The notes beneath the pieces are model-generated. The model made no database searches. It was given only the letters and a program-made list of their open reading frames with translations, and was not told the DNA's origin. The position numbers were made by a program, and so were the translations under genes. Of a stretch of DNA of 64,000 bases, positions 45,251 to 54,751 are shown piece by piece. The stretch lies in the NCBI GenBank assembly GCA_024401555.1, contig JAKSKV010000009.1:1-64000 (forward strand), given 5' to 3'. How positions within the stretch are numbered: the stretch's first letter is position 1; the number at the start of each line of letters is the position of its first letter. The DNA is from Paludibacteraceae bacterium (lineage in GTDB: Bacteria; Bacteroidota; Bacteroidia; Bacteroidales; Paludibacteraceae).

Positions 45251-45258
45251 TAATTTTG
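45251..45258 (+). promoter_or_regulatory. -7 box of ispF
   Basis: TAATTTTG fits TAnnTTTG and lies 25 bases before ATG 45283. Confidence 0.45.
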
Positions 45259-45282
45259 TGAAAACGATAAAACGATTTAATT

Positions 45283-45762
45283 ATGAATATTCGTGTAGGA
45301 CAAGGTTATGATGTCCATCAATTCGCGGATAATCGTGAATTGTGGCTGGGAGGTATATTGATTCCGAGTGAGAAGGGGCTGTTGGGCCATTCCGATGCGG
45401 ACGTGTTAATCCATGCGATCTGTGACGCTTTGTTGGGCGCCGCGCACATGCGTGATATCGGCTATCATTTTCCTGATACATCCGATACGTATGAAAATAT
45501 CGATAGCAAAATCCTTTTGAAAAAGGTGGTGGCGATGTTGGCGGAGAAGAACTATTCCATTGTCAATGTGGACTCTATTATCTGTGCGCAGGCTCCTAAA
45601 CTGAGCCCGTACATCGATCAGATGTCTGAGTGTTTGGCGCAGGTGATGGGGGTAGAGGCCGAGTGTGTCTCCGTGAAGGCCACCACGACCGAACATTTGG
45701 GATTCGTGGGACGCAAGGAGGGAATCGCGGCTTATGCGACGGTCCTTGTTGAAAAGCTTTGA
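45283..45762 (+). CDS. ispF: 2-C-methyl-D-erythritol 2,4-cyclodiphosphate synthase (159 aa)
   Basis: Fifth step of the non-mevalonate isoprenoid pathway, cyclising CDP-ME-2-phosphate with release of CMP. Zn ligands DVH in GQGYDVHQF and the histidine of LLGHSDADVLIHAICDALLG are present; DIGYHFPDT and TTTEHLGFVGRKEGI are conserved. Homotrimer in the family; length is standard. Confidence 0.97.
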   Translation: MNIRVGQGYDVHQFADNRELWLGGILIPSEKGLLGHSDADVLIHAICDALLGAAHMRDIGYHFPDTSDTYENIDSKILLKKVVAMLAEKNYSIVNVDSIICAQAPKLSPYIDQMSECLAQVMGVEAECVSVKATTTEHLGFVGRKEGIAAYATVLVEKL

Positions 45763-45801
45763 GGAAACCCTTTGAGAATGCGGCAATAGGTAGAAGTCCC
45801 T

Positions 45802-48291
45802 CTATTTGTTGTAACTCTTACGAATTCTTTTCGCTTCGCTGATGGTTTGGGCGATAGCGTTCCGCAAGGTATTGAACTCTTTGTTCGATACCTTTTCTTT
45901 GTATTGTTCGTCGCGTTCCAAGATGGTGAGTTTCTCTATGATCTCCTTTTGTTGCAGGGTGCGGAAGAGTGGCAACATCTTGTGGGCGTAGTGTTTGATA
46001 TCCTCTGTTTTGTTTGTCTTCCATGCCTTAAAGAGATGGTCCACGTTCATGGTGCTCTCCTGAATAAAGGAGTCGAGGATCATTGCCTCCGATTCCTTGT
46101 CTCCGCAGGCGTAGCCAAGAAGACCACTGAATGGCTCCTCCTCCGTTTGCGACTCCGTGGAGACTTCGGAAGATTCTTCCTTTTCGTCTTGTCTCTCGCC
46201 TATGGCGTGCAGACGGACGCTCTCCCTTAGTTGCTGTGCACTGAATGGTTTGCAGATGAATCCATTGAAACCTTGCTCTTTGATGTTCTCCTCAGAGATG
46301 TCGGCTCTTGCGGAAAGGGCGAGGATAGGCAGTGTGCCTGAGTTTTTGATGTGTGGTGATTGCCTGATCAACTTCACGAATTCGAAACCGTTGATGCTTG
46401 GCATTTGGATATCGGTCAATATGATGTTGATCTCCTCCCGCTCCATGGTCTTCAACGCCTCCATTGGATCCTTTTGGGTGAAGACGGTGATGTTCGGTTC
46501 GTGGCTTAATACCTCGGAAACGAGCGTCAATTGTGTGTCGTCGTCGTCCAAAACCAAAACGTTGATTGGTGTGGAGGCCTGGTCGAATGGTCTCTGCTCC
46601 TCTTCAGTTCCCTTTTCCAATGGGAGGGTAACGACGAAGGTGGTGCCCTTCTCCAATTCACTCTCCACTTGGATGTCGCCTCCGTGAAGGGAGACTAGTT
46701 TGTGGACAATGCTGAGTCCTAAACCAGATCCTTCTTGTTGGGTATGGCCTTCGCGGACGATACGCTCGTACTCCTCGAATATCTGATCCTTGTTTTCCTC
46801 GCTGATACCGATACCAGTGTCGGCTACCTTAATGGTGAGGTTGTAAATATTGTCGCTCTCCTCCACATCTGCGGCGATGGAAACTTCGCCCAACTCCGTG
46901 AACTTGATGGCGTTGGATACCAAATTGTTGCAAATCTGTTGGATGCGGATGACGTCTCCTTTGATCTTGTCAGGGGTTCCGCTCACGCTATGATTCAACT
47001 TCAGCCCCTTCTTCTCGGCGATGGGTTTGAAACTCATATAGGTCTCTTCGATCATCTCCTTGACAGAGAATAGGGTAGGTTGTAAGACGATTTTTGAGTA
47101 TTCCAACTTGTTGAAATCCAATATATTGGTAATGAGTTGGAGCGTTTGGTTGGAAGATTTTCGGATGCTGGACATGTAGTATTGTTGCTTCTCCGAAAGG
47201 GAGGTGTTGTCCATCAACTCCATGTAACCTATGGCCGAACCCAACGGAGCCTTCATGTCATGGGTTAGGCTGATCATCATCTTCTCCTGTTGCCTGTTTT
47301 TCTCCTCTAACAATCGTCTTAACTCCCTGCTTTTGCTGATGTCGTTGAATAAAATCCAGCAGAAAAGGAGGATAAGCACAATCGCCAATACGGTGAAGTA
47401 ACGAAGCGTCTCAGCGGTTTGCGCCAAGGTGAGGTTCTTGCGCATCTTCGCCTGTTGCATGGTGACCCGGTTGTCGAATTCTATCTTGCCGAGGATGGAC
47501 TTTGTCTGTTTGGTGATGTTGTTGTTGTTCTCCCGAAGCGTGTTGATTTGCGCCTGGATCGCCTTGTCCGTGCGGTACTTCTCGTTACGGATTTTTACCT
47601 TGATATCGTCCAAAATGCTTTGTGCGCTATCGGTCGGATTGTAGTAGTAGGCCAGTGAATCAAGCCATTTTTGCTCCAATCCCAAGGCGGTGATGGTCGT
47701 GTCTATTGGCCCTGTTCCGTTGCGGGAGAAGGCCTCTGCGAGACGTTGGAAAAAATTGCCTCTTTTGGCATGTCTCTTTTGTATGAGCGTGTCCAACTTT
47801 TGGGAGGTGAGGTTCTTCTTGTTGGCGTAGTTCTTCATATCGTCTCCAGCCAACAATGTTTTGATGTTCGCCTTATAGAGTTTTTCCAGGTTGTCGCGGT
47901 TGGTCAATTTTGTTAGCTCGACCAGGTTCTCCTCCTTCTGTTTCAGAAGGCCTGTCACACTGTCCAAGGATTGGATCTGGAATGAGTCGGTAAGGACGGT
48001 CTTCAAGGTGTCCATCAAACTCTCCGCCACCTCCACCTTCTCTTTGTAGAGGTTGAAGTCGTTCGTATCCACCAACATCGGACCGATGTGGTTCTCCGCG
48101 TGAAGCAGCTCCGTAAGGATGCTGTTGACCAGTTCCTCCTGTTGTTGGTAGGTGGTCTGTTCGCCTATTTCGTCGGTAATGGATTTTGTGTTCTTATAGA
48201 CGAAATAGATACTTCCCGCACCGATGGCGACAAGAATCAGGTAACTGATGGCTACCTTTAAAACGGTTGATTTGTCCTTATCCCTCACCAT
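45802..48291 (-). CDS. hybrid histidine kinase with receiver and HPt (829 aa)
   Basis: Membrane phosphorelay protein. A first helix (about 13-30, ISYLILVAIGAGSIYFVY) and a second (about 300-320, YFTVLAIVLILLFCWILF) bracket a mostly helical periplasmic sensor region of about 270 residues. Then HisKA with SLTHDMKAPLGS (His344), HATPase (NNLVSNAIKFTELG, DTGIGISEEN, GSGLGLSIV), a receiver with LTDIQMPSING (Asp627), and a C-terminal HPt domain with HYAHKML (His770). Five bases upstream of its start lies the stop of the response regulator gene at 48297, so the two form one operon and probably one pathway. Confidence 0.93.
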   Translation of the reverse strand: MVRDKDKSTVLKVAISYLILVAIGAGSIYFVYKNTKSITDEIGEQTTYQQQEELVNSILTELLHAENHIGPMLVDTNDFNLYKEKVEVAESLMDTLKTVLTDSFQIQSLDSVTGLLKQKEENLVELTKLTNRDNLEKLYKANIKTLLAGDDMKNYANKKNLTSQKLDTLIQKRHAKRGNFFQRLAEAFSRNGTGPIDTTITALGLEQKWLDSLAYYYNPTDSAQSILDDIKVKIRNEKYRTDKAIQAQINTLRENNNNITKQTKSILGKIEFDNRVTMQQAKMRKNLTLAQTAETLRYFTVLAIVLILLFCWILFNDISKSRELRRLLEEKNRQQEKMMISLTHDMKAPLGSAIGYMELMDNTSLSEKQQYYMSSIRKSSNQTLQLITNILDFNKLEYSKIVLQPTLFSVKEMIEETYMSFKPIAEKKGLKLNHSVSGTPDKIKGDVIRIQQICNNLVSNAIKFTELGEVSIAADVEESDNIYNLTIKVADTGIGISEENKDQIFEEYERIVREGHTQQEGSGLGLSIVHKLVSLHGGDIQVESELEKGTTFVVTLPLEKGTEEEQRPFDQASTPINVLVLDDDDTQLTLVSEVLSHEPNITVFTQKDPMEALKTMEREEINIILTDIQMPSINGFEFVKLIRQSPHIKNSGTLPILALSARADISEENIKEQGFNGFICKPFSAQQLRESVRLHAIGERQDEKEESSEVSTESQTEEEPFSGLLGYACGDKESEAMILDSFIQESTMNVDHLFKAWKTNKTEDIKHYAHKMLPLFRTLQQKEIIEKLTILERDEQYKEKVSNKEFNTLRNAIAQTISEAKRIRKSYNK

Positions 48292-48296
48292 GAGAT

Positions 48297-49598
48297 TTAC
48301 TCCATGTTGTAGTGTTTCATCTTATTGTAGAGCGTTTTGCGGTCGATTTTGAGCATGAGGGCCGCCTTGCTTTTGTTGTTGTTGCACATCTCAAGCGCCT
48401 TTATGATCTTGCGTTTCTCGTACTCCTCGTTGTGAAGGGCCGCATTGTCGCTCATATTGCCTGTTTCGCTGATGATTTCGTCTGGCAAGTGGTTGGTCTT
48501 GATGTATTTCTCCTCGCATAACATGGCGGCGCGTTTGATGACGCTCTTCATCTGACGGAGGTTTCCCGACCATTGGCACTTCTTCAATGTGACGATACAG
48601 TCATCGTCGAAGCCGATGATTTTCTTCTCCAATTCATCGTTCGCCTCCTCAAGGAAGTTCTCCGCGAAGAGGATGATGTCCTCGTCACGCTCCCGTAGGC
48701 TTGGCACTTGGAGTGATACCTCGTTGAGGAAACGGTGAAACTCCTCGCTGAATTTATTCTCGCGGATGAGTTTGTATAGATTCTCGCTGGAAGAGGCGAT
48801 TACTCGGACATTGACCTCCTTTTCGGTCATGCTGCCGATGGGTTTCACCCTCTTGATCTTGAATGCGAGCATCAATTGCTCTTGGATATTAACAGGAAGG
48901 GCATCCACATCCTCTAAGAAGAGAACACCTCCTATGGCGTCGGACAACAAGCCGAGCTCCTCTTTTTGTGCGGTGACGGTGCCGAAGAGTCTCTTCGGAA
49001 GGTCTGCCTCTGGAATCTCCTTGCAGTGGACGGTGATGAACGGACGATCCTTGCGCGCGCACTTCTCGTGGATCAGTTTGGCGACATGCTTTTTGCCGGT
49101 GCCCGTCTCGCCTGTGATGAGGGTGCTCATCTCGGTGGAGGCGACCCTGTTGATCACCTCAATGAGTCGTTTGGATGCCAAACTGTTTCCAGTAATGTAA
49201 ACCGCACCCTTCTTGGCGCTCTTGGAACTCTCCGCCTCTTGTTCCTTCATGACTGCGGTCATCTTCTCGAATAGGATCTCCGGTTTGATAGGTTTCGGAA
49301 TGTAATCCTTCGCACCGATCTTCATGCACTCCACTGCGCTTTGGATCTCGGCGTAGCCTGTCAGAATGATGAATGGTGTGTCGATTTTCCGCTCTTTGGC
49401 CCATTTCAGCAAACTCATACCGTCCTCATCCGGTAAGCGAAGGTCGGATAATATGATGTCATATTTTGTTGCGGCCATTTTTACCTTGGCGTCACCAACG
49501 GTAGGGGCACTCTCCACGGCGAATCCTTGCTTCCCAAGCCAAGTTCTTAGCATGAGGCAGAATGTTAAGTCGTCTTCTACAATTAATATTTTTTTCAT
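48297..49598 (-). CDS. NtrC-type response regulator with degenerate AAA+ domain (433 aa)
   Basis: Receiver domain with VEDD and SDLRLPDEDG (Asp52), then an AAA+ domain and a Fis-type helix-turn-helix (KRKIIKALEMCNNNKSKAAL, then KIDRKTLYNKM). Walker A is GETGTGKKH. In place of the GAFTGA loop, which normally contacts sigma54, the sequence reads RLFGTVTAQKEELG, and Walker B reads LFLEDVD rather than LFLDE. It therefore may bind DNA without activating sigma54 promoters. ATG 49598 begins MKKILIVEDD. It is directly followed by the hybrid kinase gene, five bases apart. Confidence 0.9.
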   Translation of the reverse strand: MKKILIVEDDLTFCLMLRTWLGKQGFAVESAPTVGDAKVKMAATKYDIILSDLRLPDEDGMSLLKWAKERKIDTPFIILTGYAEIQSAVECMKIGAKDYIPKPIKPEILFEKMTAVMKEQEAESSKSAKKGAVYITGNSLASKRLIEVINRVASTEMSTLITGETGTGKKHVAKLIHEKCARKDRPFITVHCKEIPEADLPKRLFGTVTAQKEELGLLSDAIGGVLFLEDVDALPVNIQEQLMLAFKIKRVKPIGSMTEKEVNVRVIASSSENLYKLIRENKFSEEFHRFLNEVSLQVPSLRERDEDIILFAENFLEEANDELEKKIIGFDDDCIVTLKKCQWSGNLRQMKSVIKRAAMLCEEKYIKTNHLPDEIISETGNMSDNAALHNEEYEKRKIIKALEMCNNNKSKAALMLKIDRKTLYNKMKHYNME

Positions 49599-49689
49599 AT
49601 TAGTTACGAATTTCTGATAAAGCATGCAAATGTAATCATATTTATGAATTCTTTTGGTTTATTTTTAAAAAATATAGATATTTGCAGTT

Positions 49690-50361
49690 ATGATTTCGAT
49701 GATATTAAAAGGTTTGTTAATTGGTGTCATCGTCTCCGCTCCAGTGGGTCCGATTGGAATTCTTTGCATACAACGAACGCTGAATGGAGGTAAGGGACAT
49801 GGCATTTCTACGGCATTAGGAGCGACAGCGTCGGATTTGCTGTATGCGATCATTGCCGCCTTTAGTATGTCGATGGTGGTGGATTTTATTGATTCTCATC
49901 GTTTTATACTTAAAATCATTGGAACTATCTTCGTCTTTTTCTTTGGCGTTTATACCTATGCCACCAACCCTGTCTCTAAGTTGAAGAAGATGCGTGGCGG
50001 CAATCAAAATTACATCCAGGATTTTGTCTCTTCGTTCTTGTTGACGGTAACCAATCCTTTGGTGATTTTCCTGTTTATCGCCCTCTTCACCAAATACTCC
50101 TATTTGACAGGCGAAACCTCCTTTGCGGAGACTATCTTAGGAATTCTTTTCATCTTAATGGGCGCTTGCTTTTGGTGGACGGCTGTGGTGGGAACGGTCA
50201 GCCATTTCAGGGATCGTTTCAATATGCGAGGACTTTATGTCGTCAATAAGGGTACCGGAATTTTGCTGATGTGCATTGCTGTCATCAGCATCATATATTT
50301 TATCATCGATCAGTACTGCCCGTTTGTTTTAGATCATTTTTCTATACCGTCATCTACGTAG
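49690..50361 (+). CDS. LysE-family translocator (223 aa)
   Basis: Six hydrophobic segments with the LysE/RhtB N-terminal signature: LKGLLIGVIVSAPVGPIGILC, where APVGP is the conserved motif, then GISTALGATASDLLYAIIAA and TNPLVIFLFIALF. Inner-membrane exporter of amino acids or similar small molecules; substrate unknown. ATG 49690, divergent from the response regulator gene (91 bases). Confidence 0.88.
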   Translation: MISMILKGLLIGVIVSAPVGPIGILCIQRTLNGGKGHGISTALGATASDLLYAIIAAFSMSMVVDFIDSHRFILKIIGTIFVFFFGVYTYATNPVSKLKKMRGGNQNYIQDFVSSFLLTVTNPLVIFLFIALFTKYSYLTGETSFAETILGILFILMGACFWWTAVVGTVSHFRDRFNMRGLYVVNKGTGILLMCIAVISIIYFIIDQYCPFVLDHFSIPSST

Positions 50362-50408
50362 GTAGATTGTGCTTATAACGTGCCTATTAATTGGGCCTAT
50401 AAAATTGG

Positions 50409-51020
50409 ATGATTATGGAAATTAAGAAAGCGATATATCTTGAGAGTAATTCGGACTGGAGAAAATGTCCGAAACACAATAAGCCGGAGTTTGCCTTCAT
50501 TGGTCGTTCCAATGTGGGAAAATCCTCTTTGATCAATCGTCTGGCGAACCATAAGGATCTTGCGAAAACATCTTCCAAGCCTGGAAAAACGTTATGTATC
50601 AACCACTTCTTTATGAACGAAAGTTGGTATTTGGTGGATTTGCCGGGTTATGGCTTCGCGAAAATCAGCAAGGATGGACGCGACAAGTTGGATAAGATGA
50701 TCAAGAGTTATGTGCTTCAACGGGAGGAGTTGGTGAACCTTTTCGTCTTGGTGGATTCTCGTTTGGATCCCCAGCAGATAGACCTTGACTTTCTGGAATT
50801 CTTGGGTGTGAACGGGGTCCCTTTTTCATTGGTGTTCACCAAGGCGGACAAGTTGTCGAAGGGAAAATTGGCCGACAACATACAGGCCTACAAGACCAAA
50901 TTGGAGGAGCAATGGGAGGAGTTGCCTCCTATCTTCATCACCTCTTCGGAGACAGGTCAGGGAAAAGAGGAGTTGTTGGATTATATAGATTCTATTAATC
51001 AATCATTAGCGGAGCAATGA
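50409..51020 (+). CDS. engB: ribosome biogenesis GTPase EngB/YsxC (203 aa)
   Basis: GTP-binding protein needed for 50S subunit assembly. G1 [15 protein letters not shown]2 region [13 protein letters not shown]3 [10 protein letters not shown]4 FTKADKL, G5 [12 protein letters not shown]. Length standard. The start is ATG 50409 or ATG 50415. The stop overlaps the next start (ATGA), first gene of a five-gene operon. Confidence 0.96.
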   Translation: MIMEIKKAIYLESNSDWRKCPKHNKPEFAFIGRSNVGKSSLINRLANHKDLAKTSSKPGKTLCINHFFMNESWYLVDLPGYGFAKISKDGRDKLDKMIKSYVLQREELVNLFVLVDSRLDPQQIDLDFLEFLGVNGVPFSLVFTKADKLSKGKLADNIQAYKTKLEEQWEELPPIFITSSETGQGKEELLDYIDSINQSLAEQ

Positions 51021-51898
51021 TAGTTATATATTATCTTTTTTACGCATTTGTTTGGCTGATTTCATTTTTGCCTTTGCAGGTCTTGTACCTCTTTTCGTAT
51101 GGCATCTATGGGTTGTCCTACTATGTGGTGAGGTATCGCCGCAAGGTGGTGCGTCAAAATTTGCTCAACTCCTTCCCCGAGAAGTCGTTGGAGGAGATTG
51201 TGAAGATAGAGAAGGGGTATTATCTCCATTTCGCTGATGTGGCGGTGGAGACGATCAAATTGATGCATATCTCGGACGATGAAATCGCACGTCGTATGGT
51301 ATTTACCAATCCGGAGGTGATCAACCAATTCTGCGACAATGGAAAGAGTGCGGTTCTGCTCCTCGGCCACTATGGCAACTGGGAGTGGATTCCTTCTTTG
51401 TATCTCAACTACGATGGCCTTATCGGTGGCGAATTGTACCGTCCGTTGAAAAATAAGTTCTTTGATGGTTTCTTCCTTAAGTTGCGTTCCAGATTCGGAA
51501 CCGTCAATATTCCTAAGAATGATGCGCTCCGTACTATTGTGGGATACCGTAGGGAGAACAAGGTGTTCGCCTTGGGTTTCATCGCCGACCAGACGCCTTC
51601 GAAGAATAATCTCCATTATTGGCATACTTTCCTCAACCAGGACACGCCGTTCCTGACGGGACCGGAGCGTATCGCCCGTTCTGGTGGTTACGCGGTGATC
51701 TACTTCGATGTCAAGAAATTGTCGAGAGGTTATTACTCCTGTGATATGATTGTCCTCACCGACGACGCGAAGAAGACAGCCGAGAACGAAATCACGGATA
51801 AATATGTGGAGCTGTTCGAGCAAACCATTCGAAGAAACCCTTCTTACTGGTTGTGGTCTCACAAAAGATGGAAACATAAAAGGGTAGAGCAGGCATGA
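51017..51898 (+). CDS. lysophospholipid acyltransferase, LpxL/HtrB type (293 aa)
   Basis: Inner-membrane acyltransferase of late lipid A assembly or a related lipid. An N-terminal membrane helix ([20 protein letters not shown]) is followed by the catalytic HX4E in [11 protein letters not shown], the [12 protein letters not shown] block, and [11 protein letters not shown]. Length about 290-310 is typical. Overlaps engB and the glycosyltransferase gene by four bases each, so translation is coupled. Confidence 0.88.
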   Translation: MIVIYYLFYAFVWLISFLPLQVLYLFSYGIYGLSYYVVRYRRKVVRQNLLNSFPEKSLEEIVKIEKGYYLHFADVAVETIKLMHISDDEIARRMVFTNPEVINQFCDNGKSAVLLLGHYGNWEWIPSLYLNYDGLIGGELYRPLKNKFFDGFFLKLRSRFGTVNIPKNDALRTIVGYRRENKVFALGFIADQTPSKNNLHYWHTFLNQDTPFLTGPERIARSGGYAVIYFDVKKLSRGYYSCDMIVLTDDAKKTAENEITDKYVELFEQTIRRNPSYWLWSHKRWKHKRVEQA

Positions 51899-52917
51899 AA
51901 AAGATAGCGGTCGTTATTTTGAATTGGAATGGAAGGGCTATGTTGGAGAAATTCCTTCCTTCCGTTTGTGGCTTTACCCACGGAGAAGAGGTGGTCGTGG
52001 TGGTGGCTGATAATGGCTCCACCGACGATTCGATCGCTTTCGTGAAAGAACATTATCCGGAGGTGCAGCTGGTTGTCTTGGACAAAAATTATGGCTTTGC
52101 CGAAGGGTATAACCGAGCGTTGTCTCAGTTAGATGCTGAATATTTCCTTTTGCTCAACTCCGATGTGGAGGTGACGGAGAATTGGTTGGATCCGATGCTT
52201 GCCTATATGGAGGCGCATCCGGATGTGGCTGCGTGTCAACCTAAAATCAAGGCTTTCCATCAAAAAGAATCTTTTGAACATGCTGGTGCATGTGGTGGTT
52301 TCTTGGATAAGTACGCTTTCCCTTTCTGCCGTGGCCGAATATTCTCCCATGTGGAGGAGGATAGGGGACAGTACGATTCGGTAGCGGATATCTTTTGGGC
52401 TACGGGCGCCGCGATGATGATCCGATCGGATCTCTATTGGTGGGTAGGCGGCTTGGATGGTAAGTTTTTCGCACACATGGAGGAGATTGACTTGTGCTGG
52501 AGATTACGCAGCCGTGGACGGCGTATCGTCTGTGTCCCCGACAGTGTTGTCTATCATGTGGGCGGTGGTACCTTGAATGTGGAGAATCCTCGAAAGACCT
52601 TCCTGAATTTTAGGAATAATCTCTTGATGATCTATAAGAATGTGCCGGAGAAGTACCTCCGAAAGGTGATGACGGCACGATTCTTTTTTGACCATGTCGC
52701 CGCATTGCAATATGTTTTGAAGGGTGACTTCTCCAATGCGAAGGCGATTTTGCGCGCAAGACGGGAGTTCCGTAAGCTTCGACCTCTCTATGAGGAGGTG
52801 CGAAAGGAGAATCTCGAAGCCCAAACGGTGGTGGATATCCCAGAGGTGTTGAACCGTAGTTTGGTGTTTGCCTCCTTCTTGAAAGGGGTGAAGAAATTTT
52901 CCGACTTGCGTTTTTAG
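51895..52917 (+). CDS. family 2 glycosyltransferase (340 aa)
   Basis: GT-A fold transferase acting on the cytosolic side. Blocks: AVVILNWNGRAML, VVADNGSTDDS, NYGFAEGYNRAL, LLLNSDVEVTENWLDPML (the DxD-like metal site) and GGLDGKFFAHMEEIDLCWR, typical for rhamnosyl-type transferases. No membrane helix is certain. Probably decorates a surface glycan; acceptor unknown. Starts within the previous stop (ATGA). Confidence 0.9.
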   Translation: MKKIAVVILNWNGRAMLEKFLPSVCGFTHGEEVVVVVADNGSTDDSIAFVKEHYPEVQLVVLDKNYGFAEGYNRALSQLDAEYFLLLNSDVEVTENWLDPMLAYMEAHPDVAACQPKIKAFHQKESFEHAGACGGFLDKYAFPFCRGRIFSHVEEDRGQYDSVADIFWATGAAMMIRSDLYWWVGGLDGKFFAHMEEIDLCWRLRSRGRRIVCVPDSVVYHVGGGTLNVENPRKTFLNFRNNLLMIYKNVPEKYLRKVMTARFFFDHVAALQYVLKGDFSNAKAILRARREFRKLRPLYEEVRKENLEAQTVVDIPEVLNRSLVFASFLKGVKKFSDLRF

Positions 52918-52920
52918 TAT

Positions 52921-53703
52921 ATGAAAGCTCTCCTTTTCGGTATTTTTTTGACGCTTCTTCAGTTGCCTCTTTTTTCGCAGAAAATAGAGGTGAACCGGGC
53001 CTTTAAACCTGGTGAGGTGATGGAGTACGACGCCTATTTCAATTTAGGTCTTATTTGGATCAAGTTGGGTTATGCGAAGTTTACGGTTGAGCAGGACAGT
53101 GCGGGGTACAAGTTCACGGTGGCTGCCCGTAATTTGCCCAAGTGGGACAAGGTCTATTCTCTTCATACCGTTCATACCGCAACTGCGGGATGGAACATGG
53201 AACCAACTGGCTACCGTGCTGTCACGACGGAGAATGGTGTCCATTCTGAAGTGGAGTATATCTATCACAATGAAGATCTGTACGTGGAGCGCATGAAGGT
53301 GTCTGATAAGATTCCGGAGGGCTCCTACCATCTTTTTCACCGGGAACCCTATTCGCAAGATATCATTAACTCCATTTATGTGGCCCGGAATGTGGACCTC
53401 ACGCAAAACGATGGCAAGGATATCCCCTTTTATCCGCTCTATGATGATAAGGTTTTCCCCGTTTATGGAACGGTCTTAGGCAGAGAGAAGATCAAGACGC
53501 GCGAAGGGGATAGCTACGATTGTATCAAATGTATGACCATACCGCCGGAGGGAACGCTCTTTGATGCCAAGGAGCCCGTCTATATTTGGATTTCGGATGA
53601 TGAGAGGGAGATCCCCGTCTTGGTGGAGGCGAAGATTATGATTGGTCGTGTGAAAGTCTTTATCAACAGCTACCATGAAGGTGGCAAGGTTCAGAAGGAA
53701 TAG
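52921..53703 (+). CDS. DUF3108 family secreted protein (260 aa)
   Basis: A signal peptide (MKALLFGIFLTLLQLPLFSQ) precedes EVNRAFKPGEVMEYDAYFNLG, the usual opening of DUF3108 proteins, which are beta-rich and expected in the periplasm. The conserved end EREIPVLVEAKIMIGRVKVFI is present. Function unknown; some members are suspected to take part in lipid or glycan transport. Starts three bases after the glycosyltransferase stop. Confidence 0.85.
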   Translation: MKALLFGIFLTLLQLPLFSQKIEVNRAFKPGEVMEYDAYFNLGLIWIKLGYAKFTVEQDSAGYKFTVAARNLPKWDKVYSLHTVHTATAGWNMEPTGYRAVTTENGVHSEVEYIYHNEDLYVERMKVSDKIPEGSYHLFHREPYSQDIINSIYVARNVDLTQNDGKDIPFYPLYDDKVFPVYGTVLGREKIKTREGDSYDCIKCMTIPPEGTLFDAKEPVYIWISDDEREIPVLVEAKIMIGRVKVFINSYHEGGKVQKE

Positions 53704-53740
53704 AAAATAGAATTATTAACTCATAAATTAAAGTAAGTGT

Positions 53741-54658
53741 ATGAATGAAAATGAATTGGCGTCGGTGACACCAGACAGTTCTGTGGTGGACTCCGTAGTG
53801 GCGAATGTGTTGAATCCAGAAGCCGTGGCGAATGGAACCGCACAAGAGTTTATTAATGCAGCGTGTGCGAAGGGTGCGGATCTTGCGATGAATTTGGGAT
53901 CCAGAATCCTTTTGGCGCTTGTTATCTTCTTCGTCGGAAAGTGGATCGTGAATAAGTTGAACAACCTTTTCGGAAAGATGATGGAAAAGAAGGAGGTTGA
54001 GGTCTCCTTGGCTTCGTTCTTGAAGAGTTTGGTGAAGATTGTCTTGAACTTTATCTTGATCATCACGATCATTGGGGTATTGGGTATCGAGACCTCCTCT
54101 TTCGTGGCATTGTTCGCATCTGCTGGTGTTGCCATCGGTATGGCATTGAGTGGTACTTTGCAGAACTTCGCGGGTGGTGTGATGATTCTCTTGTTCAAGC
54201 CTTTCAAGGTGGGTGATTTCGTTGAGGCGCAAGGCATTATCGGTACGGTAAAAGAAATTCAGATTTTCTGCACCGTATTCAATACATTGGATAATAAGAC
54301 TGTTATTGTTCCAAATGGTGGTTTGTCAACGGGTATCGTGACCAACTACTCCAAGGAGGAGAATCGTCGTGTCGATTGGGTTTTCAGCGTAGCATACGGT
54401 GACGATTACGATAAGGCTAAATCTGTGATTGAGGAGTTGTTGGCTGCTGATAAGCGTGTGTTGAAGGATCCAGAGCCATTCATCGCGTTGAATGCCTTGA
54501 ATTGCAGTTCTGTGGATTTGGTAGTCCGTGCTTGGGTGAAGTCAGCCGATTATTGGGGTGTCTTCTTCGACATGAACGAGCAGGTTTATAAGAGCTTCTC
54601 AAAGCATGGCCTAAACATCCCATTCCCACAAATGGATGTCCATGTGATGAATCATTAA
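53741..54658 (+). CDS. mscS: small-conductance mechanosensitive channel, MscS family (305 aa)
   Basis: Inner-membrane channel that opens under tension. An extended N-terminal helix and three transmembrane helices: LGSRILLALVIFFVGKWIVN, IVLNFILIITIIGVLGIETS, and the pore helix SAGVAIGMALSGTLQNFAGG with the Gly/Ala packing pattern. The beta domain KPFKVGDFVEAQG, IVPNGGLSTGIVTNYS and the C-terminal alpha/beta part are full. Last gene of the engB operon, 37 bases after DUF3108. Confidence 0.93.
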   Translation: MNENELASVTPDSSVVDSVVANVLNPEAVANGTAQEFINAACAKGADLAMNLGSRILLALVIFFVGKWIVNKLNNLFGKMMEKKEVEVSLASFLKSLVKIVLNFILIITIIGVLGIETSSFVALFASAGVAIGMALSGTLQNFAGGVMILLFKPFKVGDFVEAQGIIGTVKEIQIFCTVFNTLDNKTVIVPNGGLSTGIVTNYSKEENRRVDWVFSVAYGDDYDKAKSVIEELLAADKRVLKDPEPFIALNALNCSSVDLVVRAWVKSADYWGVFFDMNEQVYKSFSKHGLNIPFPQMDVHVMNH

Positions 54659-54680
54659 GAAACTGTTGATAAGACATTTG

Positions 54681-54708
54681 AAAGGCGTGGCAGGTTTGTC
54701 ACGCCTTT
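54681..54708 (+). terminator. terminator after mscS
   Basis: AAAGGCGTG and CACGCCTTT pair with a 10-base loop, then T4CT. It ends the engB-mscS operon. Confidence 0.8.
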
Positions 54709-54720
54709 TTTCTACCTTTG
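54695..54720 (+). promoter_or_regulatory. promoter of the J-domain pair
   Basis: TTTG (54695-54698) and TACCTTTG (54713-54720) form a Bacteroidota -33/-7 pair with a spacer of 14 bases, shorter than usual. The -33 part lies inside the terminator loop. Confidence 0.45.
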
Positions 54721-54751
54721 TATTATTGTTTCAAGAACCATATAGTGTGTC

